A stretch of 64,000 bases of DNA from UBA6522 sp965205045 (GCA_965205045.1 OZ242031.1:992001-1056000); one strand, 5' to 3'; positions 1-10,032 are shown, counted from the first letter of the stretch. The notes: generated by a model not told the origin, from the sequence alone. Numbers and translations are program-made.

Positions 1-1243
1 GGTCCTTGAGGGACATCCCCTTGGCCAGCGCCATGCCCGCTGCCAGGGCCAATGCCGCGCCGAATGCCCAGTGTACGTTGGGCGAGCCGTAGACCACGAA
101 GGTCAGCACCGCCAGCCCGATCAGCGTGCCCAGCGGCAGGAAGAACTCGATTACGTGGGGCTTGTAGCCCTCGGGGACGTTGCTGCCCTGCAATTCCCTC
201 GAGCTGAGCGGATCGGCCCCGGGGGCGTCGAGCCGGCCGGTGGTGCGGGACCGGTCGATGGCTTCGCGCAACTGACTGCCCAGGAAGAGCGGCTTCTCGA
301 TACTGAGCAGAAACGTGCCCAGCACCGCGAAGATTGCGTAGAAGCAGAACGGCACGCTCTGGAAGAAAAACGCGATGCGGTCCGCCTCAGTGGCCAGAAA
401 GCCGACACCGGAGACGAAGATGAACGCCTGCACGTAACCCGGCCAGGCGTTGAACGCCAGTTGCGAGGCGATGGGCGAGGCGGTGGAATCCACGATATAG
501 GCCAGTTCCTCATGGCTGACCTTTTCCCTGTCGGCGATGGGCTTGACGGTCGTGCCCACCAGCACGGTGCTGACCGTTCCGCCCTGGAAGAAGACGATGC
601 CCAGCATCCAGGCGACCAGCTTGGCGGTTCTGGGGCCCCTGACGAAGCGTGCCGTGACGAATTCCGCGAAGGCCTGGGCCGCGCCGGTACGCGACCAGAT
701 GCCCATGAGCCCCCCCAACAGCCACAGATACAACAGCAGTATGCCGGCGGCGCTCGTGGTTGCGAGAGACGGAATCAGCACTTCGCCGGAGAGGTCGTAG
801 CGGCCGAGAATCAGTGCGCCGGAGAGGATCCCGCTCAGCAGGGCTGTGACCGGCTCCCTGGTAATCCAGCAGAGCACGACCGCGACCAGGGCGGGCAGCA
901 GCGACCAGAATCCCCAGTGGAACCGGGCCGTGCGCTGGTAGTAGACGTCCTGCACCTGCCCATCGCGAACCTCCGTGGCAAGAACGAATTCCTCCTGAAC
1001 CGGCGGCGCGGTGGTGGTGCCGGTGACCGCGTTCGGATCAAGCTGGGACGAATCGGCCGGAACCGCCTCGAAAAAGGTCGGATCGCCTCCGGAAACGAAA
1101 TAGAATGCACCGTCAGCGTCGGCCTGGACGTCCAGCGTGATCTGTTCGACGGTCCAGGTGGGCGCGATATTGGTACCGACCATCCAGGACACGATCATGG
1201 CGACAGCAAAGATGCCGAATTTGACGATACCGGGACGCTTCAT
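1..1243 (-). CDS. NhaC-family Na+/H+ (or amino acid/H+) antiporter, C-terminus beyond left edge
   Basis: Translating the minus strand from the ATG at 1243 gives an open frame of about 414 residues that runs off the left edge. It starts MKRPGIVKFGIFAVAMIV, a first membrane span, followed by a periplasmic stretch of about 70 residues and then many hydrophobic segments. The stretch GGTVSTVLVGTTVKPIAD followed by VDSTASPIASQ matches the conserved core of the NhaC antiporter family (PF03553). An AAGAGG ribosome site lies 7 bases before the ATG. The divergent receptor gene begins only 58 bases away, so the two may share a compact promoter region. Members exchange Na+ for H+ or move organic ions; the substrate cannot be told here. 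Confidence 0.8.
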   Translation of the reverse strand, partial: MKRPGIVKFGIFAVAMIVSWMVGTNIAPTWTVEQITLDVQADADGAFYFVSGGDPTFFEAVPADSSQLDPNAVTGTTTAPPVQEEFVLATEVRDGQVQDVYYQRTARFHWGFWSLLPALVAVVLCWITREPVTALLSGILSGALILGRYDLSGEVLIPSLATTSAAGILLLYLWLLGGLMGIWSRTGAAQAFAEFVTARFVRGPRTAKLVAWMLGIVFFQGGTVSTVLVGTTVKPIADREKVSHEELAYIVDSTASPIASQLAFNAWPGYVQAFIFVSGVGFLATEADRIAFFFQSVPFCFYAIFAVLGTFLLSIEKPLFLGSQLREAIDRSRTTGRLDAPGADPLSSRELQGSNVPEGYKPHVIEFFLPLGTLIGLAVLTFVVYGSPNVHWAFGAALALAAGMALAKGMSLKD

Positions 1244-1301
1244 TTTTGGCCTCTTGGGTTTTTCTTTGGTTCGGCGACGCCCAAAACGGACGGAAGGAAG
1301 A

Positions 1302-4106
1302 GTGCGCACATGTAACCATGAAACGGTCGCTCGTGCCAAATGCCGGGCGAGCCATGCGGGGGGCGGTTGCGGGGCGGCCGAGCTGTCCCGCCCGGCCGGT
1401 GTTCGGGCAGGCAGGATTTGGGCTCTCGCAGCGATCCTCTTGCCGGCCGGGTCCATGGCGCAGACCGGTACCCAGGTCATCGAGGAGATCGTCACCGTGG
1501 GCACCCGCACGGCCGGCCGGACCGTGACCGACAGTCCGGTGCCCGTGGACGTATTCGCCCAGGATGAACTGGAGAGCGTCGGCGCCGCCGCTGACCTGAC
1601 GGACGTCATTACCAAACTCGTGCCGTCCTTCAACGTGGGCCGCGAACCCATCTCCGACGGCGCCACCTTTGTCCGGCCCCCCAGCCTGCGCGGGCTCGAC
1701 TCCGACAAGACGCTGGTGCTGGTCAACGGCAAGCGGCGCCACCGGGCCGCATTGGTACGTCTCGGCGGGTTCGGATCCCATGGCCCGGACCTGGCTGCGA
1801 TTCCGGTCATCGCGCTGCGATCGGTTGAAGTGCTTCGCGACGGGGCGGGCGCCCAGTACGGTTCCGACGCGATTGCCGGCGTTCTGAATTTCAACCTCAA
1901 GGAGTCCGACGACGCGGCCGAGATACAAATCAACGCGGGCGAATACGCGGACGGCGGCGACGACCACCGCGTTGCAGGCCATGTGGGGTTTCGCATCGGC
2001 GGCGACGGGTTCCTGAATGTCAGCGGGGAATACGCGCAGGGCAGCGGGACCAGCCGCGGCGGCCGCTACGACCTGGCCTTGCCCGGGGGCTCCGGCCTGA
2101 CGCCCTACGAGGCCTCGCTGGTGGAAGCCGACACCGACGGGGACGGCAGGGTGGACCGGTACGGTCCGGACGTGTACACCGAGGTCCGGGACGCCGACGG
2201 CCGGCTGCTCAGTCTCGTGCGGGGCGCCGACGGCATCCCCGACGACACCTCGCCGCGCTATCGGGACAATCTCCGCAACCCCGAGCAGATCTGGGGGGAA
2301 CCGCCCCGCATCGACCGCAAGGTTTTCGTCAACGCTGCGCTGCCCGTCGGCGGCGAGCGGGAAGTCTACGGCTTCGCGAACTGGCGCGACTACGACTCCA
2401 ACGGCAGCTTCTTCTATCGCCGCCCCGGCGTTCAGCAACTGTTGCCGGTCCGCCTGGCCGACGGTTCGATCTACAATCCCCGGGACCGGTTCCCCGGGGG
2501 CTTCACGCCGCGTTTCTTCGGGCGTGCCGGGGACCTTGGCCTGACCGGAGGCCTGCGCGGCGCCACGGACCGCGGCCTGCTGTGGGACCTGAGCGCCCGC
2601 AGCGGCGAGAACCGGATCCAGTACACCCTGGAAAACACCTGGAACCCGTCCCTCGGGCCGGAATCGCCGACGGAGTTTCATCCCGGCGACCTGATAACGG
2701 ACGAGTGGTCGGTGAACGCCGACTTCAGCTACGCGATGGATACACGGGTTCTGGGAGCTCTCAACATTGCCTTCGGGTTCGAGTACAGGACGGAGGGCTA
2801 CGAACTGCGGGAAGGCGATCCTGCCTCGCACCAGGCCGGCCCGTTCGCAACCGTGGATCCCTTCAATTTCGAGGTTACCCAGGCCGAAGTGGACGCGGAC
2901 CCGAGCGACGCGTTCACCCGAGTGGAGTGCCGGATTCCCGGGCAGGAGCGGCCGGGGTTGTGCGTGCCGGGTGATCCTCTCAATCACGTACTCCCTGTGG
3001 GCTCGAACGGGTTCCCGGGCTATGCGCCGGAATTCACGGGGGCATTCGACCGCGAGAGCAAGGCGGTCTACCTGGATCTCGAGGCCGACATCTCGGACCG
3101 GCTGCTGGTCGGCGCCGCCGGCCGGCTCGAGGACTTTGCGGGATTCGGCCGCAATTTCTCCTGGAAGGTGGCCGGCAACTACGCCTTCAGCGATGCGGCC
3201 TCGCTGCGGGCATCGGCGGGTACTGGCTTCCGGGCGCCGACGCCGGGCCAGATCTCCACCACCAACGTGTCCACGCGCATCAACGATGCCGGCGTACCCG
3301 TGGCCGAAGGCATCTTTCCGGCGACACACCCCGTTTCGGAATTCTTCGGCGCCGTACCGCTGGACGCCGAGGAATCCACCCAGCTCACCCTGGGCGTGGC
3401 GGCGAACCCCTCGGACAGGCTGACGGTTTCGCTCGACTATTACTTCATCGAGTTGCGCGACCGCATCGTCCTCTCGTCGGACTTCAACATTGGCCCGGAG
3501 GAGGTCGTGGCACTGGAGGCGCTGGGCGTGCAGGGCGCGAACTCCATCGCCCAGGTGAGTTTCTTCAACAACGACCTGGACACCGAAACGTCGGGAATCG
3601 ACGTCGTGGCGACCTACACGATCGACTCCGGCGCCGGACTGACCGAATTCTCCGCGTCCCTGAACCGCAACATGACGCATGTGAGCCGCATACCGGAAAG
3701 AACCGGCCGGGACGGCAGCCCGTTCTCGTTCGTGAACGAGGAGGCGGTATACGACACGGAGAACGCGCTGCCCCGGTTCCAGGGCGTATTCACGTTGTGC
3801 CATTGGTGGGAACGGCTGGACGTCATGGGCCGGGTCAACTGGTACGGCGACTACCGTCACGCCAACAGCGCAAACTTCGCCGACCCCGGAAATGTTCAAC
3901 AATTCGGCGCAAAGGTACTTCTCGATGTGCAGGCCGCGTGGCGAATGCGCGACAATTTGACCCTGACGCTGGGCGGACTGAACGTCCTTGGCGAGACCCC
4001 CGACCCGGCGCAGTTTGAAGCCTGCTGCGGCCGAATCTACCGCTCCGATTCCATGATCCCCTGGCAGGGCGCCTATTACTACCTCAGGCTGCAGGCCGAA
4101 ATGTAG
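1302..4106 (+). CDS. TonB-dependent outer-membrane receptor (first of two)
   Basis: A 934-residue receptor with a TonB box (EEIVTVGTR), a plug domain (LRGLDSDKTLVLVNGKRR, then VEVLRDGAGAQYGSDAIAG) and a long beta-barrel with the TGFRAPTPGQ segment typical of the family. I place the start at the GTG at 1302 because GGAAGGA precedes it closely; no ATG in this frame lies upstream of the signal sequence. The resulting signal peptide is odd: about 36 polar residues before the hydrophobic run ending in GSMA. An ATG at 1318 in another frame gives a plausible MKRSL start, so a small frameshift near 1320-1400 is possible. It probably imports a large ligand using TonB energy. The neighbouring receptor and S9 peptidase suggest peptide-type substrates, but this is inference. 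Confidence 0.85.
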   Translation: MRTCNHETVARAKCRASHAGGGCGAAELSRPAGVRAGRIWALAAILLPAGSMAQTGTQVIEEIVTVGTRTAGRTVTDSPVPVDVFAQDELESVGAAADLTDVITKLVPSFNVGREPISDGATFVRPPSLRGLDSDKTLVLVNGKRRHRAALVRLGGFGSHGPDLAAIPVIALRSVEVLRDGAGAQYGSDAIAGVLNFNLKESDDAAEIQINAGEYADGGDDHRVAGHVGFRIGGDGFLNVSGEYAQGSGTSRGGRYDLALPGGSGLTPYEASLVEADTDGDGRVDRYGPDVYTEVRDADGRLLSLVRGADGIPDDTSPRYRDNLRNPEQIWGEPPRIDRKVFVNAALPVGGEREVYGFANWRDYDSNGSFFYRRPGVQQLLPVRLADGSIYNPRDRFPGGFTPRFFGRAGDLGLTGGLRGATDRGLLWDLSARSGENRIQYTLENTWNPSLGPESPTEFHPGDLITDEWSVNADFSYAMDTRVLGALNIAFGFEYRTEGYELREGDPASHQAGPFATVDPFNFEVTQAEVDADPSDAFTRVECRIPGQERPGLCVPGDPLNHVLPVGSNGFPGYAPEFTGAFDRESKAVYLDLEADISDRLLVGAAGRLEDFAGFGRNFSWKVAGNYAFSDAASLRASAGTGFRAPTPGQISTTNVSTRINDAGVPVAEGIFPATHPVSEFFGAVPLDAEESTQLTLGVAANPSDRLTVSLDYYFIELRDRIVLSSDFNIGPEEVVALEALGVQGANSIAQVSFFNNDLDTETSGIDVVATYTIDSGAGLTEFSASLNRNMTHVSRIPERTGRDGSPFSFVNEEAVYDTENALPRFQGVFTLCHWWERLDVMGRVNWYGDYRHANSANFADPGNVQQFGAKVLLDVQAAWRMRDNLTLTLGGLNVLGETPDPAQFEACCGRIYRSDSMIPWQGAYYYLRLQAEM

Positions 4107-4249
4107 CGCAACCGGTCACACGGCATGTTCTTTCGCGACTCGCAAGACTGGCCTTTCCATTTGCACTTTCCGCATAACCCTATTGATTTTAAGAAATAAC
4201 AGGGAGCATTATTGGTCCATTAACCACAAATTGGGGCGAGGGAGTCACC

Positions 4250-7225
4250 ATGAAACTTCACTCAATAGCCAGATTCGCCGCTTTCCTCGGATTTTTCAGC
4301 CTGCTACCGTCTGTCGTCGTGGCACAACAGGAAGACGAGCAGGAGGAACAGGAGGCGCCGGTTGCCCAGCAACCCGTCGTCGAGGAAGTAGTGGTCACCG
4401 GTTCACGCATCCGGCGCGATACATTTACCAGCGCGTCGCCGATTACCGTAATCACCAGCGAAACTTCCGCACTGGCGGGGTTGCTGGATACCGCCGACAT
4501 TCTCCAGAATTCCACGGTTGCCACGGGCCAGCAGATCGACGATACGTTTTCCGGCTTTGTCACGGACGGGGGGCCCGGCTCCCGGTCCGTGGCGCTACGC
4601 GGTCTGGGGGAACAACGCACGCTTGTGCTGGTGAACGGCAAGCGCTGGGGGCCATCGGGCGTACGGGGCGCCGTCAACTCCGTCGATCTGAGCGCAATTC
4701 CGTCATCATCCATCGCACGCTACGAGATTCTCAAGGACGGAGCGTCGTCCATCTATGGAGCCGATGCCGTGGCGGGCGTCGTCAACGCCATCACCGTGCA
4801 GCGGTTCGAAGGCCTGCAGGTAAATTTCGAGGGGTTTGCCCCGCAGAAGTCGGGCAGTGAAATCTTCAGTGGTGACTTTACCTGGGGAAGGGTGGAGTCC
4901 AACTGGTCATTCAACGTGTCCGCCAGTTACGAGCAGCGGCAAGAGATGAAGGTCAATCAACGAACCTGGGCCGAATGCCCCCGGAGGCCGAGGTTTACCG
5001 ATCAGGACGGCGACGGCGTCATTGACAATACCAATCCCGAGACCGGCGAACCTCTGTGTTTCGGAATGATCTACGGATTCGTCGTTTCGCCGTTCGGCTG
5101 GGTTCGATACGAGCCCAGCCTGGCCCAGCCGGATCCCTCCAACCCTTACTTCTCCCGCCCACAACAGTTCGGAATTCCCTTGTATACCACTGTCCCGGTT
5201 CACGGCTGGGATCCCACCAGCGACCCGGACGATCCGGAACCTCTCTGGGATAACGAAGGAGAGTTCTATCGGGACACAAGGCAGCCATCGGTTCAGTCGC
5301 TCATCCCGGACCGCGAGCTGTTTTCGGTCACCTCCTTTGCGGACCGCGACTTTGACATTGGCGGTCGCAGCGCCAATGCGTATTACGAGTTCTACTACAA
5401 TCGTCGAACGACGAGTTGGAATGGCGGTTACAGGCAATATTTCCCGCGCGTATCGTCCACCAATCCAACCAACCCGTTCGGGGTCCATGGCCCGTTGGGG
5501 GCGCGCATTGGGAGGGGTTTTGCGGTTCAGCCCGTAGTTCCCAGCTACGAGTTGGAAGACCCCAACGATGGTAACGAAGTGGCTCGTTACAATGCATTCG
5601 TCGGCCTGCAGGGCGATTTTTCAGCGACTTGGAGCTACGATGCCTATTTCGGTTACAGCCATTCCTACGGTACCTATTATTCGTCGAATTGGCTGGATGA
5701 CCGGGTCAGCGCGTCGCTCAATTCAACGCTGGATGCAGACGGCAACCTGGTGTGTGCAGACAATTCCATTGCGGGGTGCGTACCCGTAAATCTGTTCACC
5801 GAGGACGCGCTGCTGCACGGTCGTCTGCCTACCCAAGTTACCAACTTCCTTACCAAGAACCTCCTCGGCGAAACCACCTACAAGGGTCACCAGTTCTCCG
5901 GATATGCCACCGGGCGGCTGTTCGATATGCCCAATGGTGAAGAAGTCGGCGCGGTGATCGGTGTCGAAACGCGAACGGAGGACATTCACGATGTGCCCGA
6001 CCCCGAATCCCAGGCCGACAATGTCTGGGGCCGTACGTCATCCGGAATCACCAGCGGCAATGACACTGTCCGGGAGGTTTTCACGGAGATAGAGATCCCG
6101 CTGCTGGCCCGCATGCCCTGGGCGGAGGAGTTGGTGGTGAACGGTTCCGGCCGGTGGACGGACTATGATTCCTATGGGGACGATACGACCTATCGCGTGG
6201 CACTGGACTATCAGATTCGGCCCCAGCTACGCTTCCGGGCCACATCGGGAACGTCCTTCAGGGCACCGGACCTGTTTGAGCAGTATCTGGCCAACCAGAC
6301 GGGCTTTACCAGCGGATTCGCCGACCCGTGTATCAACTACGGAGACGAGTTCGATCCGGACGACATCGTCTACCGGAACTGCGAAGCACAGGGATTGCCG
6401 CCCGACCACGGAGACTCCGGTGTTCCGAGCATCCGCAGCGTCATCGGCGGAAACCCCGATCTGCTGGCGGAAACCTCCAATGCCTGGACCGCGGGAATCG
6501 TGCTGCAGCCGGAGCCCCAGGATTTGCTGGGTCTGTCGCTGGCCTTCACCTGGTTCGAAATCGAACTGGAGAATACGGTGCAGGATCCCTCGGTGGGTTA
6601 CGTACTCGGCACGTGCTATGACTCCGAGGGGTTGTCGAATCCATTCTGCAGTCGCATCGGTCCTCGGGGGCCGGAAGGATTCCTGACCGACGTGGACGCG
6701 TCGCTCCTCAACGTCGGCCGGCGGTTCACGCGCGGCTTCGACACCGACTTTGTGTGGGAGCGGTCGTTTCCCACTTTCGAGTTGAGGGTCGAAGGTACCA
6801 TCGCGATTCTCAAGGAGCAGACCACTCATCTCTTCGACGAAGACTGGAACAGCGTCGAGAATTGGGGCTTTCCGAAGTGGACCGGCGTAATGGATACGAT
6901 CATCGACTATCGGGACTGGCGGTTCTTCTGGCGCATGAATTTCATCGGACACTCGGCGGCCGACGCCGTTTACGACCCCGGCACGACCAACGTGGACCGG
7001 ATGCACTGGACGGAAAACCACTGGGAGCACACGGCTTCGGTGCGCTGGTCCAATGCCGACTGGATCGTTCTCGGTACCATTCGAAACCTTTTCGACAAAC
7101 AGCCACCACTCGTGGCTGACGGCGTTCCGCGCGATGAGACCTCGCGCATTTTCAACACCTTGCCCGGTTCCGGCTACGATATCCTTGGCCGCACGTTCGT
7201 GCTGCAGGTTGCCAGGGAATTCTAG
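4250..7225 (+). CDS. TonB-dependent outer-membrane receptor (second of two)
   Basis: A 991-residue receptor. It begins with a clear signal peptide (MKLHSIARFAAFLGFFSLL, cleaved near VVVAQ), then an acidic stretch, a TonB box (EEVVVTGSRIRR), a plug domain (LRGLGEQRTLVLVNGKRW; EILKDGASSIYGADAVAG) and a beta-barrel ending in an aromatic strand (TFVLQVAREF). The start ATG follows GGGAG. Several extracellular-loop regions carry cysteine pairs, which is common in large receptors of this kind. The S9 peptidase gene starts 27 bases after its stop, so the two probably form one transcript. The first receptor ends 143 bases upstream, leaving room for a separate promoter. The ligand is unknown; peptide uptake is an inference from the peptidase neighbour. 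Confidence 0.9.
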   Translation: MKLHSIARFAAFLGFFSLLPSVVVAQQEDEQEEQEAPVAQQPVVEEVVVTGSRIRRDTFTSASPITVITSETSALAGLLDTADILQNSTVATGQQIDDTFSGFVTDGGPGSRSVALRGLGEQRTLVLVNGKRWGPSGVRGAVNSVDLSAIPSSSIARYEILKDGASSIYGADAVAGVVNAITVQRFEGLQVNFEGFAPQKSGSEIFSGDFTWGRVESNWSFNVSASYEQRQEMKVNQRTWAECPRRPRFTDQDGDGVIDNTNPETGEPLCFGMIYGFVVSPFGWVRYEPSLAQPDPSNPYFSRPQQFGIPLYTTVPVHGWDPTSDPDDPEPLWDNEGEFYRDTRQPSVQSLIPDRELFSVTSFADRDFDIGGRSANAYYEFYYNRRTTSWNGGYRQYFPRVSSTNPTNPFGVHGPLGARIGRGFAVQPVVPSYELEDPNDGNEVARYNAFVGLQGDFSATWSYDAYFGYSHSYGTYYSSNWLDDRVSASLNSTLDADGNLVCADNSIAGCVPVNLFTEDALLHGRLPTQVTNFLTKNLLGETTYKGHQFSGYATGRLFDMPNGEEVGAVIGVETRTEDIHDVPDPESQADNVWGRTSSGITSGNDTVREVFTEIEIPLLARMPWAEELVVNGSGRWTDYDSYGDDTTYRVALDYQIRPQLRFRATSGTSFRAPDLFEQYLANQTGFTSGFADPCINYGDEFDPDDIVYRNCEAQGLPPDHGDSGVPSIRSVIGGNPDLLAETSNAWTAGIVLQPEPQDLLGLSLAFTWFEIELENTVQDPSVGYVLGTCYDSEGLSNPFCSRIGPRGPEGFLTDVDASLLNVGRRFTRGFDTDFVWERSFPTFELRVEGTIAILKEQTTHLFDEDWNSVENWGFPKWTGVMDTIIDYRDWRFFWRMNFIGHSAADAVYDPGTTNVDRMHWTENHWEHTASVRWSNADWIVLGTIRNLFDKQPPLVADGVPRDETSRIFNTLPGSGYDILGRTFVLQVAREF

Positions 7226-7252
7226 GCGGCCGGACGCAAGGAGGATCAAGTC

Positions 7253-9175
7253 ATGAAAAACAAGTCACGCAGCTTGCTGCTCTTCGGCGCCGTCTGGGCC
7301 TTCGCGTCAAACGGCTCCGCGCGGGCGGAGATCATTCCCATGAACGCCTGGATTCACGATCCGGTGATATCCAGCGTCGGCGTCAGCCCGGACGGAAATC
7401 AGTTGGTGGCGCTGACACTGTCGGATATCAACGCGCCCCCGCAGGTCACCGTCTGGCAGACGGAGGATCTTTCGGTTGCGCCCGTGCGCTTCAGTCCGCC
7501 CGACGTCAAGGCGCTGGCGGTGGGTTGGCTCAACGACAAATACCTGTATGTCATCGGGCGGCAGACGTTCGACATTCGTACCGGGGGCAGACCTACCCAG
7601 TGGTACAGGGACAAGCTCTACATAATCGATGACCGCGGCGACGAGCGGTGGCGGGAGCTTCTGGAGACCGAAGACGGCGGCAAGGGCATCTTCGACATCC
7701 TGCCGCACGATCGGGACAGATTTCTCGCCTTGCGAATCAACTATGAGTTCGGCAGGGAAGTTTACGAGGTCAATCTTCGAAACTTCAATGCCAGGCGCAT
7801 CTTTCGGGGCGCTGCGGGAGAGGACATTGTCGCCGATGCGTTCGGCGAGATCCGCGGCAGGAGCGAAATGGAGGGGACGGGCGACAATACACGATTGGTA
7901 TTCTCCTATATCCATCCCGAAACCGGCCAGTGGGAGGAGCACCATGAGTTTGTAGCCGTCGAAAGGGAGGGCATGTGGCCGCGCGGCTTCGATCTCGATG
8001 GACGGCGTGTCTATATGGTGGACAATACGGGGCGCGACAAAGCCGCCCTGCGCACTTACGACTTGATCACCCGCGAACTCGGCGAGCCGCTGTACGGCGG
8101 ACTCGACATCGAGGCGACCGGCATTCGGATCGCGACCAATCCCGACAACCTGGGTGAGGTCATCGGTTATACGGGGATAGGCTCGGAGCCCTGGTTTCAC
8201 TACATCTCGCCCACGTACCAGGACATTTCCGACCGGCTCGACGAAGCGCTGGGAGAGGAAAACGCGCATGGCATCGTGTCCATGTCGGACGACCTGACGG
8301 TCATGGTGGTGCGCACGACAGGGGAAAGGGAGGCGGGCGCCTACCATCTGCTGGTCAACGGCCGGCAACTCGTGCCCCTGGGGCGGAGCTTTCCCTTCCT
8401 GGAACCGGACAAGCTGGCCGACATGGAATATGTCACCTACGAAGCGCGGGACGGGCTCGAAATCCCCGCGTACCTCACGCTTCCGGCGGAAGGCAACCCA
8501 CCCTATCCGGCCGTGGTCATGCCCCACGGCGGTCCCTGGGCGCGCGATACGCTTGGCTGGGACCTCTGGGCACAATTTCTTGCAAACCGCGGATATGCGG
8601 TTCTCCAGCCGCAGTATCGGGGATCCGACGGCTGGGGCCAGCGACTCTGGCGTGCGGGTGACCGGGAGTGGGGCCAGAAGATGCAGGACGACAAGGATGA
8701 CGGCGCCGTATGGTTGGTTGAGCAGGGCATTGCGGAAGCTGATCGTATCGCGATGTACGGATATTCCTACGGCGGATTCGCCGCCATGGCAGCCAGCGTG
8801 CGTCAGAATTCGCCGTATCAGTGCGCTATTTCAGGTGCCGGTCTCTCCGAATTACGGAGTTTCGACAGGATAACCTTCGAAGGCCGCTTTACTCGCCAGT
8901 TCCAGAATCCGACCATCGCCGGCATGTCGCCGCTGGACCGTGTGGAGGATGCAGAGATACCCATTTTCGTTTTCCACGGTGATCGAGACCAGCGGGTACC
9001 CATCGACCAGTCCGAGAAATTTGTCAATGCACTGCGGCGTGCGGGCAAGGACGTGAAGTACATGGAGATCGTCGACCTCTGGCACAGTCTGCCTTGGTTT
9101 CCACAGCATCATCTTGCCGTGTTGTCGTCAATAGAGAGCTACCTGGCCAATGAATGCGGCCCGGGAGGGTTGTAG
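7253..9175 (+). CDS. Exported S9 family (prolyl oligopeptidase/DPP-like) serine peptidase
   Basis: A 640-residue protein with an N-terminal signal sequence (cleavage near GSARA), a beta-propeller-like first half and a C-terminal alpha/beta hydrolase domain. The catalytic residues are visible: Ser505 in YGYSYGG, Asp579 in HGDRDQRVP and His611 in DLWHSL. The motif PHGGPWARD is typical of S9C acylaminoacyl or dipeptidyl peptidases. A strong AAGGAGGA site lies a few bases before the ATG, and the gene follows a TonB receptor by 27 bases. The likely role is periplasmic cleavage of small peptides that the receptor brings in. The length fits the family. The exact cleavage preference cannot be read from sequence. 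Confidence 0.9.
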   Translation: MKNKSRSLLLFGAVWAFASNGSARAEIIPMNAWIHDPVISSVGVSPDGNQLVALTLSDINAPPQVTVWQTEDLSVAPVRFSPPDVKALAVGWLNDKYLYVIGRQTFDIRTGGRPTQWYRDKLYIIDDRGDERWRELLETEDGGKGIFDILPHDRDRFLALRINYEFGREVYEVNLRNFNARRIFRGAAGEDIVADAFGEIRGRSEMEGTGDNTRLVFSYIHPETGQWEEHHEFVAVEREGMWPRGFDLDGRRVYMVDNTGRDKAALRTYDLITRELGEPLYGGLDIEATGIRIATNPDNLGEVIGYTGIGSEPWFHYISPTYQDISDRLDEALGEENAHGIVSMSDDLTVMVVRTTGEREAGAYHLLVNGRQLVPLGRSFPFLEPDKLADMEYVTYEARDGLEIPAYLTLPAEGNPPYPAVVMPHGGPWARDTLGWDLWAQFLANRGYAVLQPQYRGSDGWGQRLWRAGDREWGQKMQDDKDDGAVWLVEQGIAEADRIAMYGYSYGGFAAMAASVRQNSPYQCAISGAGLSELRSFDRITFEGRFTRQFQNPTIAGMSPLDRVEDAEIPIFVFHGDRDQRVPIDQSEKFVNALRRAGKDVKYMEIVDLWHSLPWFPQHHLAVLSSIESYLANECGPGGL

Positions 9176-9197
9176 GCGGCAATCTACAACGATGCGA

Positions 9198-9226
9198 AGA
9201 GAGGGCACCTGAGGGGTGCCCTCTCT
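9198..9226. terminator. Hairpin terminator between convergent genes
   Basis: A perfect 12-bp stem (9198-9209 with 9215-9226) with a 5-base loop lies between the stop of the S9 peptidase and the stop of the convergent lipoprotein gene. There is no long T tract on either side, so it may work as a bidirectional, less efficient terminator. Confidence 0.7.
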
Positions 9227-9262
9227 ACTATTAACGGTTTGAAGTTCGGCGCTGGCCGTCCC

Positions 9263-9868
9263 TCAGAACGGCCACCACCAGCGGCGCTGCAGGCGCCGCT
9301 GGCACCCTTGCAGTTGGCTGTCGTAGGTGTCGGCCCGGGTCGCGACATTTCGCGCGGCATCCAGTAACCAGGCCTTGTCGCTGTAGGTCTGCCGGGAGTA
9401 TCCGCCGTGGCCCTCGTGGTAGGCGAGGTAGAGGCGGTAGGCATCGGTCTTGTCGATCTGGTTGCGGCGGTAACTCAGGTCGTTGTACCAGCCCACGAAG
9501 TCGATGGCGTCGCCGAAGTTGTTGCGTCTGGCGCCTCGGCGGCCGGTGGCATTCGTGTAGTCGGCCCATGCGGCGTCGGTGGCCTGGGCGAAGCCGTAGG
9601 CATCGGCCGTGCGTGTCCACGGGATGAAGCCGAGCAGGCGGCGCCGCGGCGGGCGGGCCCGGGCGCGGAAGCTGGACTCCTGGTAAGTGAACGCCATCAG
9701 CACGCCCACCGGCACCTGCCAGCGGTCCGAAGCCCGCTGGGCGTCCCGGTACCATGAGCGTTTTTCGACGAAGATGTCGCAGACGTTTGCGGTATTGGCG
9801 GGTGGTGTGGAAGCGCAGCCGCTGAGGATGATTCCAGCAAGAACAAGCAAGATACGCCTGGCCCACAT
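9263..9868 (-). CDS. Lytic transglycosylase (SLT-like) lipoprotein
   Basis: The protein starts with MWARRILLVLAGIILSGC, a textbook lipoprotein signal with the lipobox LSGC, so I prefer the ATG at 9868; in-frame ATGs at 9913 and 9922 would add a polar tail of up to 18 residues. The body holds the glycosylase fold signature: FTYQESSF, where the Glu is the likely catalytic acid, then AYGFAQATDAAW and YLAYHEGHGGY. It resembles single-domain muramidase-type lipoproteins that nick peptidoglycan at the outer-membrane face. The mature domain is about 180 residues. It stands alone, convergent with the S9 peptidase gene across a hairpin terminator. The C-terminus is rich in Trp and Arg. Confidence 0.8.
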   Translation of the reverse strand: MWARRILLVLAGIILSGCASTPPANTANVCDIFVEKRSWYRDAQRASDRWQVPVGVLMAFTYQESSFRARARPPRRRLLGFIPWTRTADAYGFAQATDAAWADYTNATGRRGARRNNFGDAIDFVGWYNDLSYRRNQIDKTDAYRLYLAYHEGHGGYSRQTYSDKAWLLDAARNVATRADTYDSQLQGCQRRLQRRWWWPF

Positions 9869-9973
9869 TTCGGACTTCGCCACTTTGCTTTCCTGGACAC
9901 TATGATAGGTCATATCCGTCATATATCAACCAGGCCGATTCAAAATTCTTCAACCATAGTCCGGGGATTCGAG

Positions 9974-10003
9974 TAGTACTAAATTAAGACAGCATATAGT
10001 ACT
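9974..10003. promoter_or_regulatory. Paired TAGTACT sites, probable toxin-antitoxin operator
   Basis: The heptamer TAGTACT, centred on the palindrome AGTACT, occurs at 9974-9980 and again at 9997-10003, about two helical turns apart, just before the antitoxin start. Repeated palindromes in this position are the usual binding sites for Phd/YefM antitoxins, which repress their own operon. Confidence 0.45.
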
Positions 10004-10032
10004 ATCCGGTGGGAGCAAACGGAGGCGTTCGG

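Noticed and set aside
1113..3902. 929-residue open frame opposite the first TonB receptor
   Set aside because: Antisense shadow of a clear receptor; composition is Arg/Gly/Val-rich with no family pattern, as expected from GC-rich codon bias.
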